A stretch of 64,000 nt of DNA from Bacteroidales bacterium (GCA_003249955.1 QKHS01000094.1:1-64000), one strand, 5' to 3'. Positions 47,011 to 57,932 are shown, counted from the stretch's first letter. Numbers and translations are program-made. The notes: generated by a model from the sequence alone, not told the origin.

Positions 47011-47072
47011 GCCACTAAAACACCAAAACACTAAAGGATTTTTCTTTTTTTGTGCTTTCGTGCTTTCGTGGC
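47011..47072 (-). repeat. GCCACGAAA hairpin repeat copy (reverse orientation)
   Basis: On the minus strand the element reads GCCACGAAAGCACGAAAGCA at one end and TTTAGTGTTTTGGTGTTTTA near the other, ending GTGGC. The arms are imperfect inverted repeats, each made of two or three 8-9-base sub-units. Confidence 0.75.
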
Positions 47073-47099
47073 AATTATTTTTTTTCTAAATTCTTTATC

Positions 47100-47163
47100 G
47101 CCACTAAGACACTAAAACACTAAAGGCTCATTACCTCTTTTTGTGATTTCGTGCTTTTGTGAC
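47100..47163 (-). repeat. GCCACGAAA hairpin repeat copy (reverse orientation), degenerate
   Basis: The second copy begins GTCACAAAAGCACGAAATCAC on the minus strand and ends TTTTAGTGTCTTAGTGGC. It is spaced about 28 bases from the first copy. Short right-arm remnants lie at 47184-47201 and 47212-47233. Confidence 0.65.
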
Positions 47164-47211
47164 TAGTTAGTTTTATCTCTCCTGCCACTAAGTTTACACA
47201 CTATTTTATTG

Positions 47212-47233
47212 GCCACCAAAACACTAAAGAGGT
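47212..47233 (-). repeat. Right-arm remnant of the hairpin repeat
   Basis: On the plus strand GCCACCAAAACACTAAAGAG is the complement of the common right arm; the left arm is missing. It indicates decay or partial duplication of the array. Confidence 0.5.
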
Positions 47234-47268
47234 TCTCTTTTGCAATCCGATATGATTATCTTAATTGT

Positions 47269-47877
47269 TTATGCTTTGTTTTCAAGATAACCGGCCATTA
47301 TTTTCTGAATGTACTTGCCGATTATGTCAAATTCAAGATTAACAACAGTTCCTACTTCAAAAGTATGAAAATTTGTAACTTCGTAAGTAAACGGGATTAT
47401 TGCAACAGAAAATTTATCGTCTCTTGAATTTACGACTGTCAGGCTTACTCCGTTAACAGACACCGAACCTTTTTCTACCGTAATATTTCCTTTGGACTTG
47501 TCATATTGGAAAGTAAAATACCAGCTACCGTCCGATTCTTTTACTTCTGTACAAACAGCAGTCTGATCAACATGACCCTGAACCATATGGCCATCGAGAA
47601 GTTTGTCCATAGTCATGCTACGTTCTACATTTACCTTGTCCCCGGCTTTAAGGTGACCCATATTTGACTTATCAAGTGTTTCCTGAACAGCAGTAACCTT
47701 ATAGATTTTCTCTGTCGGATTTATGTCAACAACAGTTAAACAAACTCCGTTATGCGCAACACTCTGATCAATTTTCAACTGATCAGCAAAAGAACAATGC
47801 AGGAAAAAATGGAAATTGGTTCTGTCTTGTTCAATTTTTACGATCTTAGCGGTTTCTTCTACAATACCTGAAAACAT
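47269..47877 (-). CDS. ribE: Riboflavin synthase alpha chain RibE
   Basis: RibE converts two lumazine molecules to riboflavin and a pyrimidine. The 202-residue length and the two lumazine-binding repeats (about 1-96, starting MFSGIVEETAKIV, and 97-190, starting HMVQGHVDQTAVC) are standard. Conserved ligand motifs are NGVCLTV near 43-49 and NGVSLTVV near 142-149. No FMN riboswitch was found in the short upstream region, which instead carries a good -33/-7 promoter candidate. It appears to be a single-gene unit upstream of the repeat array. Confidence 0.96.
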   Translation of the reverse strand: MFSGIVEETAKIVKIEQDRTNFHFFLHCSFADQLKIDQSVAHNGVCLTVVDINPTEKIYKVTAVQETLDKSNMGHLKAGDKVNVERSMTMDKLLDGHMVQGHVDQTAVCTEVKESDGSWYFTFQYDKSKGNITVEKGSVSVNGVSLTVVNSRDDKFSVAIIPFTYEVTNFHTFEVGTVVNLEFDIIGKYIQKIMAGYLENKA

Positions 47878-47904
47878 AATTTTATTTTTTTAAGTTACAC
47901 GATA

Positions 47905-47937
47905 CAAACTTACATAAAAAGAAATAAAAACAGCAAA
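47905..47937 (-). promoter_or_regulatory. Candidate promoter of ribE
   Basis: On the minus strand TTTG (47934-47937) is followed after 21 bases by TAAGTTTG (47905-47912), matching TTTG/TAnnTTTG. The ATG at 47877 is about 28 bases downstream. Confidence 0.5.
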
Positions 47938-47951
47938 ACAATTATCAGTGC

Positions 47952-48968
47952 TTAATTATTGTTTTCGGGCAGGAAGTCATCAGGTCCTATATATCCAAAA
48001 CGTGATTCGATATAATCGAGAATAGCCTGAATTTCCTCAACTGTCTGGGCAGTAAGCAATTTAAGCCTTGTTTCCTTAAAATCGGGAATGGCTTTAAAAT
48101 ATAAAGCAAAATGTCTTCGCATTTCGTAAATACCGCGTTTATCTTCTTTATATTCAACGGATTTTTGCAGATGTTCTCTTGCAAAACTTACCCTCTCGAT
48201 AACTCCCGGGCGCGGCATTTCGGTTCCTGTTGCCAGATAATGTTTTATCTCTTTAAAAATCCATGGTTTCCCTACTGCAGCTCTGCCTACCATTATTGCA
48301 TCGACTCCGTATCTGTCAAAATTTTCTGCTGCTGTTTTGCCGTTGGTAATATCCCCGTTACCAATAACCGGTATTTTTATTGCCGGATTATTTTTCACTT
48401 TTCCTATCAGAGTCCAGTCGGCTGAGCCTTTATACATTTGAGCCCTTGTCCTGCCGTGAATTGTAAGTGCCTGTATTCCGCAGTCCTGCAATAAAAATGC
48501 AACTTCTTCCACGTTTAATGATTCGCTGTCCCAGCCAAGGCGTGTTTTTGCCGTAACAGGAAATCTGGATGCTTTAACAACTCTTTCTGTGATTTCCTTC
48601 ATAAGCGGAAGATTTCTCATCATACCTGAACCGGCTCCGCGTGTTGCAATTTTTTTTACCGGACAACCATAATTTATATCAAGTAAGTCGGGATTGGCTT
48701 CGTTAACAAGTATTGCAGCCTGTTCCATAGCATCCGGAATATGACCGTAAATCTGAATACCCACCGGGCGTTCATAGTCATATATATCTAATTTTTGAAC
48801 AGATTTGCGTGCATCACGTATTAATCCATCGGAAGATATAAATTCGGTAAACATAAGGTCTGCACCGAATTTTTTACACATGTACCGGAACGAAGGATCG
48901 GTAATATCCTCCATCGGAGCAAGAAAAACGGGTTTATCACAAAATTCAGTCTTCCCGATCTTTAACAT
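47952..48968 (-). CDS. dusB: tRNA dihydrouridine synthase DusB
   Basis: DusB reduces uridine in tRNA D-loops using FMN and NADPH. The 338-residue protein starts with the flavin-binding VFLAPMEDITDPSFR near 14-28, has the catalytic Cys102 in NYGCPVKK, ARTRL-like AKTRLGWD, TIHGRTRAQMYKG and VIGNGDI, and the FMN phosphate loop VDAIMVGRAAVGKPWIF near 218-234. The order of motifs and the length fit the DusB subgroup. It lies 14 bases downstream of infB and may be the last gene of the rimP-nusA-infB transcript. Confidence 0.95.
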   Translation of the reverse strand: MLKIGKTEFCDKPVFLAPMEDITDPSFRYMCKKFGADLMFTEFISSDGLIRDARKSVQKLDIYDYERPVGIQIYGHIPDAMEQAAILVNEANPDLLDINYGCPVKKIATRGAGSGMMRNLPLMKEITERVVKASRFPVTAKTRLGWDSESLNVEEVAFLLQDCGIQALTIHGRTRAQMYKGSADWTLIGKVKNNPAIKIPVIGNGDITNGKTAAENFDRYGVDAIMVGRAAVGKPWIFKEIKHYLATGTEMPRPGVIERVSFAREHLQKSVEYKEDKRGIYEMRRHFALYFKAIPDFKETRLKLLTAQTVEEIQAILDYIESRFGYIGPDDFLPENNN

Positions 48969-48982
48969 CAGTCAGAAATAAA

Positions 48983-51934
48983 TTACAGTGTTTGTTTAAC
49001 TTCTGTTTCGTCAAATGCTTCTACAATGTCGCCTACTTTAATATCATTAAATTTATCGATATTAAGACCACATTCAAGACCTGAGCCAACTTCTTTGACT
49101 TCATCTTTAAAGCGTTTCAGGCTGCCCAATTCGCCGGTATAAATAACGATACCGTCACGAATAACCCTGACTTTGGATTTCTTGTATATCTTTCCGTCAG
49201 TGACCAGACATCCTGCAATAGTACCAACCTTGGTAATTTTGAAGACTTCACGTATTTCGCATGATCCGGTAATTGTTTCTTTAAGTGTCGGAGAAAGCAT
49301 ACCTTCCATAGCATCTTTTATTTCGTTAATAGCGTCATAAATGATAGAATAGAGTCTGATTTCGATTTCTTCTTTTTCTGCCAGTTTACGGGCATAGCTG
49401 GAAGGTCTTACCTGGAATCCGACGATAATAGCATTTGATGCAGCAGCGAGCATTACATCAGATTCTGAAATTTGTCCGACTGCTTTATGGATAATATTAA
49501 CAGCGAAGTTTTCAGTTGACAATTTTATTAACGAATCAGAAAGAGCTTCAATTGAACCGTCAACGTCACCCTTAACAATAATATTGATTTCGTTAAAGTT
49601 ACCCAATGCCAGACGACGTCCGATTTCATCAAGTGTAATATGTTTCTGGGTTCTGAGTCCCTGTTCACGTTGTAATTGCAATCTTTTTCCGGCAAGGTTA
49701 CGGGCTTCGTGGTCAGTGTCCATTACATTAAATTTATCACCTGCCTGTGGAGCTCCGTTAAGACCGAGAACCACAACAGGAGTAGATGGACCGGCAGCCG
49801 TAAGTTTCTGACCTCTTTCGTTGTACATTGCTTTTACCCTACCGGTTTGACAACCTGCGAGTAATATATCCCCGACTCTTAGAGTACCGCTCTGAACTAT
49901 AAGTGTTGCAACATAACCACGACCTTTATCAAGTGTAGATTCTATTACTGTCCCAACGGCATTTTTATTTGGATTTGCTTTAAGCTCAAGTATTTCTGCC
50001 TCGAGAAGTACTTTTTCGAGTAATTCTTCTATGTTGATATTTGCTTTTGCTGATATTTCCTGAGACTGATATTTCCCGCCCCAATCTTCTACAAGATAAT
50101 TCATTCCGGCAAGGGATTCTTTTATCTTTTCGGGATTGGCAGTAGGTTTATCAATTTTATTGATTGCAAAAACCATAGGAACGCCTGCCGCACTCGCATG
50201 ATTAATTGCTTCTATTGTCTGAGGCATAATATTATCATCAGCAGCAATAATTATAATTGCAACGTCGGTAACCTGAGCTCCTCTGGCACGCATAGCGGTA
50301 AAAGCTTCGTGACCCGGAGTATCCAGAAATGTAATCTGTCGTCCGTCGTCAAGAGTAACCGAGTATGCCCCGATATGCTGGGTAATACCTCCTGCTTCTC
50401 CGTCCACAACATTAGTGTTTCTGATCTGGTCAAGAAGTTTTGTTTTCCCGTGGTCAACGTGTCCCATTACTGTTACAATAGGAGGACGTGGAACCAAATC
50501 TTCAGGAGCATCTTCATACTCTTCTATTTCATTTAAAACTTCCGCACTTACAAATTCAACTTTATACCCGTATTCGTCCGCGACAAGTGCCATTGTTTCT
50601 GCATCAAGACGCTGGTTTATGGAAACGAACAAACCTAAGCTCATACAAGTGGCAATCAGAGTAGTTACAGGAACGTCCATCATTGCAGACAATTCACTTA
50701 CAGATACAAATTCTGTAACCTTAATAATGTTTCTTTCTGATTCCAGTTTTTCAAATTCTTCCTGGCGTTTGAGGGAACTAAGTTCACGTTTATCACGCCT
50801 GTGTTTTGAAGTTTTTGATTTTTGTTTAGGAGTTGTAAGCCTTGCTAATGTTTCCTTTATTTGTTTTTGTACATCTTCTTCCGCAACTTCAGTCTTTTTA
50901 ACCTTTAATGGCTTCTTGGTAAGCTTTTTCTTTTTGGTATCCGGAACTTTAGCAGGATTTTCAATGTTTACTTTTACTTTATGTATTCTTTTACGTTTGG
51001 ATTTGCGTTCTTCTTTTTCTTTTTCTCTTATTTTCTGACGCTCTTCTTTCGCAATAATTTTCTTTTTCTCAGACTCTTCCTGTTTTTTAAGGTAATTGTC
51101 AATATCAATTTTACCTACTACGTTAGGACCTGAAAGTTTTACAACTTTAGTTTCTATAAATTCGGACACCCTTTCAGTGTCTGTATTATCAATAGCCTCA
51201 AAAACCTTTGGGTCTGAAGCCTGAACCGGCTCTGTTTTTTCAACTTTTTTAAGCTCTTTTGGTGCAGATACCTCTTCTTCGGATTTTTGCACAGGCTTAA
51301 TATTTTTTGCTGCTTTTTCGGTCTCACGCATTTTGCGTTGCTCCTCTTTAGCAGACTTTATCTCTTCGTCTTTAATTTTGCGTTCTGCCTCTTTTTCCGC
51401 TTTTGACTTGCGTTTTGGTCTGGTTTTCTGGTTTATCTGATCCAGATTTATCGTTCCCAAAACTTTTGGCCCGTCTTCGCTTTCGTTATCACCTTCTTCT
51501 TTTACAATAGGGATAATCTCGTGTTTTGCTTTTACCGGCTCTGCCTTTACTTCCGGTTGTTCAACAACAACCTCAGGTTCTGCTTCCGGTTCCTCTGCAG
51601 CAACAACAATTTCCGGTTCAGCCGGAATAACAGGCTCCTCAACTACAGGAATGACCGGAGCAACATCAACAGCTTTTGCATGTTTTTCTATGGAAATATT
51701 AATTTCCTTGTTTTCTCTGGCCTTTTCCGTGTTCTTAATGGCTTTTTCTTTTAAAGACTTTGATTCTTTAAATTCTTCATCGAGAATATCCATACACTCA
51801 AACGGAACTTTTGCGTTCGGATTGTTCTCAACCGTGTAACCTTTTTTGGCCAGAAACTCAATTATGGTGGCAGTTCCAACATTCAGTTCTCTGGCTACAG
51901 TACTTAGTCTTATTGGTTTACTCTCTGAAGTCAT
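48983..51934 (-). CDS. infB: Translation initiation factor IF-2
   Basis: IF-2 is the GTPase that positions initiator tRNA on the ribosome. The 983-residue protein has an N-terminal IF2-N-like helix bundle (about 8-55), a long charged linker rich in Lys, Glu, Ala and Pro (about 60-400), the second IF2-N domain, and the G domain near 490-650 with GHVDHGKT (G1), GGITQH (G2), DTPGHEAF (G3) and NKID (G4). Domains II to IV follow. The linker is low in complexity and gives many spurious frames on the opposite strand. It is 31 bases downstream of nusA in the conserved operon. Confidence 0.98.
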   Translation of the reverse strand: MTSESKPIRLSTVARELNVGTATIIEFLAKKGYTVENNPNAKVPFECMDILDEEFKESKSLKEKAIKNTEKARENKEINISIEKHAKAVDVAPVIPVVEEPVIPAEPEIVVAAEEPEAEPEVVVEQPEVKAEPVKAKHEIIPIVKEEGDNESEDGPKVLGTINLDQINQKTRPKRKSKAEKEAERKIKDEEIKSAKEEQRKMRETEKAAKNIKPVQKSEEEVSAPKELKKVEKTEPVQASDPKVFEAIDNTDTERVSEFIETKVVKLSGPNVVGKIDIDNYLKKQEESEKKKIIAKEERQKIREKEKEERKSKRKRIHKVKVNIENPAKVPDTKKKKLTKKPLKVKKTEVAEEDVQKQIKETLARLTTPKQKSKTSKHRRDKRELSSLKRQEEFEKLESERNIIKVTEFVSVSELSAMMDVPVTTLIATCMSLGLFVSINQRLDAETMALVADEYGYKVEFVSAEVLNEIEEYEDAPEDLVPRPPIVTVMGHVDHGKTKLLDQIRNTNVVDGEAGGITQHIGAYSVTLDDGRQITFLDTPGHEAFTAMRARGAQVTDVAIIIIAADDNIMPQTIEAINHASAAGVPMVFAINKIDKPTANPEKIKESLAGMNYLVEDWGGKYQSQEISAKANINIEELLEKVLLEAEILELKANPNKNAVGTVIESTLDKGRGYVATLIVQSGTLRVGDILLAGCQTGRVKAMYNERGQKLTAAGPSTPVVVLGLNGAPQAGDKFNVMDTDHEARNLAGKRLQLQREQGLRTQKHITLDEIGRRLALGNFNEINIIVKGDVDGSIEALSDSLIKLSTENFAVNIIHKAVGQISESDVMLAAASNAIIVGFQVRPSSYARKLAEKEEIEIRLYSIIYDAINEIKDAMEGMLSPTLKETITGSCEIREVFKITKVGTIAGCLVTDGKIYKKSKVRVIRDGIVIYTGELGSLKRFKDEVKEVGSGLECGLNIDKFNDIKVGDIVEAFDETEVKQTL

Positions 51935-51965
51935 AAATTATATAAATTATTCAATAAAATTCTTC

Positions 51966-53204
51966 TTACTCAAATTCTGATTTTAAGATACTTAAAACAT
52001 CAAGAATTGTTTCTTCTTCAAGATCGGTTCTCTTTACAAGTTCTTCAGCACTTAATTCAAGTACGCTGCGGGCTGTATCACAACCAATAGCTTTTAATTC
52101 TTCAATTACCCAGGATTCTATTTCATCGGTAAATTCGTCAAGAGCAACATCGTCTTCTCCTTCGTCCATTTCGCGATATACATCAATTGTCATTCCTACA
52201 AGCTGACTTGCAAGTTTTATGTTTAAACCGCCTTTACCGATAGCTAAAGAAACCTGATCCGGATTAAGGTAAACATCAGCACGTTTTTCGTCAGCTTTTA
52301 TTTTTATAGATGTAATTTTTGCAGGACTCAATGCACGTTGAATAAAGAGTTGCAAATTGTTTGTGAAATTAATGATATCGATGTTTTCGTTATGCAATTC
52401 ACGAACAATACCGTGAATACGGCTACCTTTCATACCGACACAAGCACCTACCGGATCAACTCTTTCGTCGTAAGATTCAACGGCAACTTTTGCTCTTTCG
52501 CCCGGAACCCTTACAATTTTCTTAATAGTAATCAAACCATCAAGAATTTCAGGAATTTCGAGTTCGAATAATCTTTCGAGGAACAATGGAGATGTTCTTG
52601 ACAATTTAATGGCAGGAGTTCCGTTTCTGAGTTCCACACTTAAAACTACCGCTCTGAGTGTATCCCCTTTTCTGTAACGGTCATTGGGAATTTGTTCGCT
52701 TTTGGGCAAAATAAGCTCAGTTCCTTCGTCATCCAGAACCAAAAGTTCACGTTTCCATATCTGATAAATCTCACCGGTAATAATTTCGCCGACTCTGTCT
52801 TTATATTTAAGATAAATATTGTCTTTTTCTCTCTCAAGAATTTTTGCCTGAAGGTTTTGTTTTAATGCCAGAATTGCACGTCTGCCAAAGTCTTCAAGTC
52901 TGATCTCGTCAGAATATTCTTCTCCCGGCTCAAAATCTTCGTCTATTTTTCGTGCTTCCGAAAGAGGGATCTGTGTGTATTGATCTGTAAATTCGCTATC
53001 TTCAACAACTACTCTGGAACGCCAGATTTCGACATCACCCTTTGTATCATTAACAATTACGTCAAATTTACTGTCTTCCCCGAAAAGTTTGGTAAGAGTT
53101 GAAGTAAACACATCTTTCAGCACGCCGATCATTGTCGGACGGTCTATACTTTTCAGTTCTTTAAATTCCGCAAAGGTGTCTATCAGGTTATTATGCAGCT
53201 CCAT
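51966..53204 (-). CDS. nusA: Transcription termination/antitermination factor NusA
   Basis: NusA binds RNA polymerase and modulates pausing, termination and antitermination. The 412-residue protein has the N-terminal polymerase-binding domain (about 1-130), an S1 domain with GEIITGEIYQIWKRELLVLDD near 132-152, and two KH domains with GVCVG-like VGACVGMKGSRIHGIVREL near 232-250 and QVSLAIGKGGLNIKLAS near 315-331. A short acidic C-terminal repeat follows. It sits 20 bases downstream of rimP and upstream of infB. Confidence 0.97.
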   Translation of the reverse strand: MELHNNLIDTFAEFKELKSIDRPTMIGVLKDVFTSTLTKLFGEDSKFDVIVNDTKGDVEIWRSRVVVEDSEFTDQYTQIPLSEARKIDEDFEPGEEYSDEIRLEDFGRRAILALKQNLQAKILEREKDNIYLKYKDRVGEIITGEIYQIWKRELLVLDDEGTELILPKSEQIPNDRYRKGDTLRAVVLSVELRNGTPAIKLSRTSPLFLERLFELEIPEILDGLITIKKIVRVPGERAKVAVESYDERVDPVGACVGMKGSRIHGIVRELHNENIDIINFTNNLQLFIQRALSPAKITSIKIKADEKRADVYLNPDQVSLAIGKGGLNIKLASQLVGMTIDVYREMDEGEDDVALDEFTDEIESWVIEELKAIGCDTARSVLELSAEELVKRTDLEEETILDVLSILKSEFE

Positions 53205-53224
53205 AATCTCGTTAATTAAAAATT

Positions 53225-53683
53225 CTACTTAAAAGAAATAACACTTCTTGTTGATTTGATATCACTAAAATTAATTTTTGTTTCTTCGTTTACTGTTTGC
53301 CTTCTGTTTTCAATCTTTTTTGTAAAAGTACGGCCAACTACAATGTATTCATCTTCAACAGACAATAATGTCCCGCTTGCTTTTTCCCCGTCAATTGTAA
53401 CACATTCTACTTCTTTACCGAGGTTTTTGACATATTGTTGTCTTACCTTAAAAGGGTTTGCCAAACCGGGAGAACCTAATTCAAGAGAGTAATCTTCCAC
53501 ATCTCTGTCAAAATGAGATTCCACAAAACGACTTATTCTTTTACATTCTTCAATAGATAATCCATCAAAATCGTCTATGCTTACAATAATATCATTGTTG
53601 CGGCTTACTTTAACCTCAACAATAAACTGACTGTCTTTCAACGCGGTTTTGCAGATGTTCTCTATGTCTTCTTTGTTTATCAT
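53225..53683 (-). CDS. rimP: Ribosome maturation factor RimP
   Basis: RimP helps assemble the small ribosomal subunit. The 152-residue protein has the N-terminal alpha/beta domain with IEECKRISRFVE near 43-54, the conserved LELGSPGLANPF near 66-77, and a C-terminal SH3-like domain. The order rimP-nusA-infB is the classical one. It is the first gene of the operon, with a strong promoter candidate and a leader hairpin upstream. Confidence 0.95.
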   Translation of the reverse strand: MINKEDIENICKTALKDSQFIVEVKVSRNNDIIVSIDDFDGLSIEECKRISRFVESHFDRDVEDYSLELGSPGLANPFKVRQQYVKNLGKEVECVTIDGEKASGTLLSVEDEYIVVGRTFTKKIENRRQTVNEETKINFSDIKSTRSVISFK

Positions 53684-53698
53684 TATATTCTAATAAAA

Positions 53699-53721
53699 CA
53701 GGGGACTTTTGCGATCCCCTG
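53699..53721 (-). promoter_or_regulatory. Hairpin in the leader of the rimP-nusA-infB operon
   Basis: CAGGGGA pairs with TCCCCTG (seven base pairs, nine-base loop). In the direction of transcription (minus) the hairpin is followed at once by TTTTATTAG. It lies between the promoter candidate and the rimP start and looks like a short intrinsic terminator or attenuator. Confidence 0.5.
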
Positions 53722-53745
53722 CCAGTATTAACCCAAAAAGCGATG

Positions 53746-53776
53746 CAAAAGTAGTATTTTTTTTATTATTAACAAA
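53746..53776 (-). promoter_or_regulatory. Promoter of the rimP-nusA-infB operon
   Basis: On the minus strand TTTG (53773-53776) and TACTTTTG (53746-53753) are separated by 19 bases, a full match to the Bacteroidota consensus. Transcription would start near 53740, giving a leader of about 57 bases. Confidence 0.6.
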
Positions 53777-53862
53777 ATAATTTTAAAAATTTCAGGTCTG
53801 CATCTTATCTCAACCGTTTTTTTAATGCAACAATTAAAGGATTTGTTGATAAAAACATCTTT

Positions 53863-53893
53863 TTTGTGATAAAACCTTATTATGTTAATTTTT
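53863..53893 (+). promoter_or_regulatory. Candidate promoter of mutAB
   Basis: TTTG at 53863-53866 is followed after 19 bases by TAATTTTT (53886-53893), one base from TAnnTTTG. The mutA ATG is 40 bases downstream. No cobalamin riboswitch was recognised. Confidence 0.4.
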
Positions 53894-53933
53894 CATATTA
53901 ATTTCGCGGCATAATTTAAACTAATCTTAAGAG

Positions 53934-55766
53934 ATGGACGAAAAATTATTTCAGGAATTTCCCCCGATACCCACACAATCCTGGGAGGAAATTATTCAAA
54001 AAGACTTAAAAGGCGGCGATTATGACAAAAAGTTGATTTGGAAGACTCTTGAAGGCTTTCCTGTCAGACCGTATTATCGTGGAGAGGATCTTCAAAAACT
54101 GGATTATCTAAAAACAAATCCCGGCGAATTTCCTTATGTAAGAGGAGTAGATGTTACAGTTAACAAGGTTATCAGACAAGACATCTTTGTAAACGATGCT
54201 GCAGAAGCCAATATTCTGGCTCATAAACTTATGAATGCCGGCGTTACTTCGCTTGGGTTTATAATGAAAAAAGACCTTGACAAGTCTGAGTTCGGAAAGT
54301 TGATGAAAGACATTGACCCTTGTGCAGTTGAAATAAATTTCGTTTCCGGCGGATTTACCGGTAGATATGTTGAAATGCTTGCCGGTTTTGCAACTGAGAA
54401 TTCTTATGATCCGGCCAAAATACACGGATCTAATGAATATGACTCATTAAGCTACATGATTCTGGAAGGAAAGTCTTTCTGCGGGAATGATTCATGTCAT
54501 TGTGCCGAGGACATGGTTAAAGAATATGGTAACAAATTGCCAAATTTCAGGCTTATCAGTGTAAACGCAAAGAATTTTCACAATGCCGGTGGCTCTGCTG
54601 TTCATGAATTAGGTTTTGGGCTTGCAATCGGTGCCGGATATTTGAGAAAATTTGCTGAACAGAATATTTCAGTTGATGAAATTGCACCAAAAATCAGATT
54701 TAACTTTGCTGTTGGGTCCAATTATTTTATGGAAATTGCAAAACTCAGAGCAGCAAAATTACTTTGGGCAAAAATTATAGAAGCAAACGAAGCAAAAAAT
54801 GCAGGATCGGCAAAAATTAATATTCATTGTGAAACTTCTCAATGGAACAAAACTGTGTATGATCCTTACGTAAACATGTTACGTGTTACCACAGAATCAA
54901 TGTCGGCAGTTCTGGGCGGAGCAGATTCTCTGAGTGTTCTTCCTTTTGATGCTCCTTTTGCTGAGCCATCAGAATTTTCTATGCGTATTGCCAGAAACGT
55001 ACAATTAATTATTAAAGAAGAGGCTCATTTTGATAAAGTAATTGATCCTGCAGCAGGTTCATATTACATCGAAAATCTTACTGATGCTATTATTGAAAAA
55101 GCATGGGCTTTATTCCTCGAAGTTGAAGAAAAAGGAGGATATGAAGCTGCCGTTAAAGCAGGGTTTATCCAGAATGTTATTTCTGAAACTGCAAAAACAA
55201 GAAATTCAAACATTGCAAGCCGTCGTGAGATAATTCTGGGAACTAACCAATATCCGAATTTTAACGAAATTAAGGCTGAAATAAATCTTGCCGGAACAGA
55301 AGATGCAAAAGCAACAGATTACCCGGTTATGAAGTTGTATCGCGGATCTGAAGAGTTTGAAAAACTCCGTCTGGCCACAGATAAGAGCGGAAAACGTCCG
55401 GTTGTATTTATGCTTACTATAGGTAATCTCAACTTCAGAAAGGCAAGAGCACAGTTTAGTTCAAACTTTTTTGCCTGTGCCGGTTTTGAAGTAATTGACA
55501 ATAATGGTTTTGACAGCATTGATGCCGGTCTTGCAGAAGCAAAAAGCAAAAATGCAGATATTATAGTTCTTTGCAGCTCTGATGAAGAATACGAAACTCT
55601 GGCTCCTGAAGCATCTGAAAAAATTGCCGGAAAAATTCTGGTTATTGCCGGTAGTCCTGCCTGCAAATCAGAACTTGAAGCCAAAGGAATTAAAAACTTC
55701 ATTCATGTAAGATCTAACGTGCTTACAGATCTGAAGAATTATCAGCAAGTTTTGGGTATTAATTAA
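53934..55766 (+). CDS. mutA: Methylmalonyl-CoA mutase small subunit
   Basis: MutA is the non-catalytic partner of MutB in the enzyme that interconverts succinyl-CoA and methylmalonyl-CoA, used for propionate formation or use. The 610-residue protein has the TIM-barrel part (about 40-440, opening [33 protein letters not shown] as two adjoining motifs) and a flavodoxin-like C-terminal domain. The cobalamin motif DXHXXG is missing: GNLNFRKAR replaces [10 protein letters not shown], as expected for the small subunit. The mutB gene follows after 13 bases. Confidence 0.95.
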   Translation: MDEKLFQEFPPIPTQSWEEIIQKDLKGGDYDKKLIWKTLEGFPVRPYYRGEDLQKLDYLKTNPGEFPYVRGVDVTVNKVIRQDIFVNDAAEANILAHKLMNAGVTSLGFIMKKDLDKSEFGKLMKDIDPCAVEINFVSGGFTGRYVEMLAGFATENSYDPAKIHGSNEYDSLSYMILEGKSFCGNDSCHCAEDMVKEYGNKLPNFRLISVNAKNFHNAGGSAVHELGFGLAIGAGYLRKFAEQNISVDEIAPKIRFNFAVGSNYFMEIAKLRAAKLLWAKIIEANEAKNAGSAKINIHCETSQWNKTVYDPYVNMLRVTTESMSAVLGGADSLSVLPFDAPFAEPSEFSMRIARNVQLIIKEEAHFDKVIDPAAGSYYIENLTDAIIEKAWALFLEVEEKGGYEAAVKAGFIQNVISETAKTRNSNIASRREIILGTNQYPNFNEIKAEINLAGTEDAKATDYPVMKLYRGSEEFEKLRLATDKSGKRPVVFMLTIGNLNFRKARAQFSSNFFACAGFEVIDNNGFDSIDAGLAEAKSKNADIIVLCSSDEEYETLAPEASEKIAGKILVIAGSPACKSELEAKGIKNFIHVRSNVLTDLKNYQQVLGIN

Positions 55767-55779
55767 AAATGCATCTGTA

Positions 55780-57912
55780 ATGAAACCGAATTATAAAAAT
55801 ATAGATATTAAATCAAAATCTGTAACCGGAAGCCTGTCTAAGGAGTTACAGGAGAAAAACTGGATTACTGCCGAGCAGATTCCTGTTAAAAAAGTATATA
55901 GCGAAGAAGATTTGCAAAATATGGAACATCTTAATTTTGCAGCAGGCTTGCCGCCATATCTTCGCGGGCCATATTCCACAATGTATGTGATGCAACCATG
56001 GACAATCCGTCAATATGCAGGGTTTTCAACTGCAGAAGAGTCAAATGCTTTTTACCGTCGTAATCTTGCTGCCGGACAAAAAGGGTTATCTGTAGCTTTC
56101 GACCTTGCTACTCACCGCGGATACGATTCGGATCACCCGAGGGTTGTTGGCGATGTAGGTAAAGCCGGTGTTGCTATAGACTCTGTTCTGGATATGAAAA
56201 TTCTTTTCGACCAGATACCGCTTAACAAAATGTCTGTTTCGATGACCATGAACGGAGCTGTTTTACCGGTTATGGCCTTTTATATTGTTACAGCACTGGA
56301 ACAGGGAGCAAAACTCGAAGAATTGGCAGGAACAATTCAGAATGATATTCTGAAAGAGTTCATGGTAAGAAACACTTACATTTATCCTCCGGAGTTTTCA
56401 ATGAAGATTATCGGCGACATATTCGAATACACTTCGCAGAAAATGCCGAAATTCAATTCTATTTCTATTTCCGGGTATCACATGCAGGAAGCCGGGGCAA
56501 CCAATGATATTGAGCTGGCTTACACATTAGCCGACGGCCTTGAATATTTGAGAACAGGTATTAAAGCCGGTCTGGATATTGACGCATTTGCGCCTCGTTT
56601 ATCGTTCTTCTGGGCATTGGGAATGAACCACTTTATGGAAATTGCAAAAATGCGTGCTGCAAGATTATTATGGGCAAAAATGGTAAAACAATTTAACCCT
56701 AAAAATCCTAAATCGCTTGCATTAAGAACACATACGCAAACTTCGGGCTGGTCACTTACCGAGCAGGATCCTTTCAACAATGTTGCCAGAACATGTATCG
56801 AAGCTATGGGAGCAGCATTGGGACACACCCAGTCTTTGCACACAAACGCTCTTGATGAAGCAATTGCATTACCTACGGATTTTTCTGCACGTATTGCCCG
56901 TAACACCCAGATTTATATACAGGAAGAAACCAATATCTGCAAACAGGTTGACCCGTGGGCAGGTTCATATTATGTAGAAGCTCTTACCCACGAAATTGCC
57001 CATAAAGCATGGAAACTTATTGAAGAGGTTGAAGCATTGGGCGGAATGGCAAAGGCTGTTGAATCAGGAATTCCGAAGATGAGAATTGAAGAAGCTGCTG
57101 CCCGCACACAGGCAAGAATAGACAGCGGTCAGCAGATTATTGTAGGGACAAACAAATACCGTCTCGACAAACAGGATCCTATCGACATTCTGGATGTTGA
57201 TAACACCGCAGTAAGAGAATCTCAAATAATAAGATTACAAAAACTCAGAGCAGAAAGAAACGAAGCCGAATGTCAGGCAGCTTTGGCAGCAATTACAAAA
57301 TGCGCCGAAACCGGACAGGGCAACTTGCTTGAGCTTGCAGTTGATGCAGCTATGAAAAGAGCAAGTCTGGGCGAAATTTCAGACGCTTGCGAAAAAGTAG
57401 CAGGAAGGTACAAAGCCGTGATAAGAACAATATCAGGAGTTTACTCCTCTGAATCGAAAAATGATCCCGACTTCGAACAGGCCAGGGAACTATGCAGCAA
57501 ATTTGCAGAAAAAGAGGGGCGTCAACCCCGTATTATGATCGCCAAAATGGGTCAGGACGGACACGACCGTGGTGCCAAAGTAGTATCGACAGGTTATGCC
57601 GATGTTGGTTTCGATGTTGACATGGGACCGCTGTTCCAGACTCCTGAAGAAGCAGCAAAACAGGCAGTAGAAAACGATGTTCATGTTCTTGGCGTTTCGT
57701 CTCTGGCAGCAGGGCATAAAACTTTGGTTCCTGCAGTAATCTCCGAGCTGAAAAAACTGGGCAGAGAAGACATTCTGGTTATTGCCGGCGGTGTTATTCC
57801 TTCACAGGATTATCAGTTCCTTTATGATGCCGGCGTTGCAGCCATATTTGGCCCGGGAACTTCGGTTTCAAGAGCAGCAGTACAAATATTGGAGTTATTA
57901 CTGGAAGATTAA
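55780..57912 (+). CDS. mutB: Methylmalonyl-CoA mutase large (catalytic) subunit
   Basis: MutB is the adenosylcobalamin-dependent catalytic subunit. The 710-residue length is typical. The substrate barrel (about 1-400) contains YPTMY-like [18 protein letters not shown] near 66-83, with the active-site Tyr and the Arg of RQYAG, and TRAHTQTSG-like [17 protein letters not shown] near 311-327. The C-terminal cobalamin domain (about 575-710) has [10 protein letters not shown] near 590-599, where the His coordinates cobalt. It is co-transcribed with mutA and ends at a strong terminator. No MeaB-type chaperone gene follows here. Confidence 0.97.
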   Translation: MKPNYKNIDIKSKSVTGSLSKELQEKNWITAEQIPVKKVYSEEDLQNMEHLNFAAGLPPYLRGPYSTMYVMQPWTIRQYAGFSTAEESNAFYRRNLAAGQKGLSVAFDLATHRGYDSDHPRVVGDVGKAGVAIDSVLDMKILFDQIPLNKMSVSMTMNGAVLPVMAFYIVTALEQGAKLEELAGTIQNDILKEFMVRNTYIYPPEFSMKIIGDIFEYTSQKMPKFNSISISGYHMQEAGATNDIELAYTLADGLEYLRTGIKAGLDIDAFAPRLSFFWALGMNHFMEIAKMRAARLLWAKMVKQFNPKNPKSLALRTHTQTSGWSLTEQDPFNNVARTCIEAMGAALGHTQSLHTNALDEAIALPTDFSARIARNTQIYIQEETNICKQVDPWAGSYYVEALTHEIAHKAWKLIEEVEALGGMAKAVESGIPKMRIEEAAARTQARIDSGQQIIVGTNKYRLDKQDPIDILDVDNTAVRESQIIRLQKLRAERNEAECQAALAAITKCAETGQGNLLELAVDAAMKRASLGEISDACEKVAGRYKAVIRTISGVYSSESKNDPDFEQARELCSKFAEKEGRQPRIMIAKMGQDGHDRGAKVVSTGYADVGFDVDMGPLFQTPEEAAKQAVENDVHVLGVSSLAAGHKTLVPAVISELKKLGREDILVIAGGVIPSQDYQFLYDAGVAAIFGPGTSVSRAAVQILELLLED

Positions 57913-57932
57913 CACAGAATTACCGATAAATA

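Larger units (their letters stand above)
46982..47268. other. Intergenic region filled with hairpin repeats
   Basis: The 290 bases between ribE and the flippase gene consist mainly of two complete copies and two partial copies of the GCCACGAAA hairpin repeat, reading in the minus direction. No gene was seen; the small plus-strand frame at 47209 is a shadow. Confidence 0.6.

Noticed and set aside
47878-47951. FMN riboswitch upstream of ribE
   Set aside because: The leader is too short and lacks the conserved FMN-aptamer blocks; a plain promoter match is present.
50415-51038. Plus-strand open frame of 207 codons within infB
   Set aside because: It is the mirror of the Lys/Glu-rich linker of IF-2, which leaves the opposite strand free of stops; the predicted protein is Ser/Phe-rich low complexity.
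53684-53933. Cobalamin riboswitch upstream of mutAB
   Set aside because: No conserved B12-box-like sequence or multi-helix leader could be seen; the space is short and fits simple divergent promoters.
56520-56906. Minus-strand open frame of 128 codons within mutB
   Set aside because: It is wholly antisense to the conserved catalytic barrel, with no start signal or recognisable motif.
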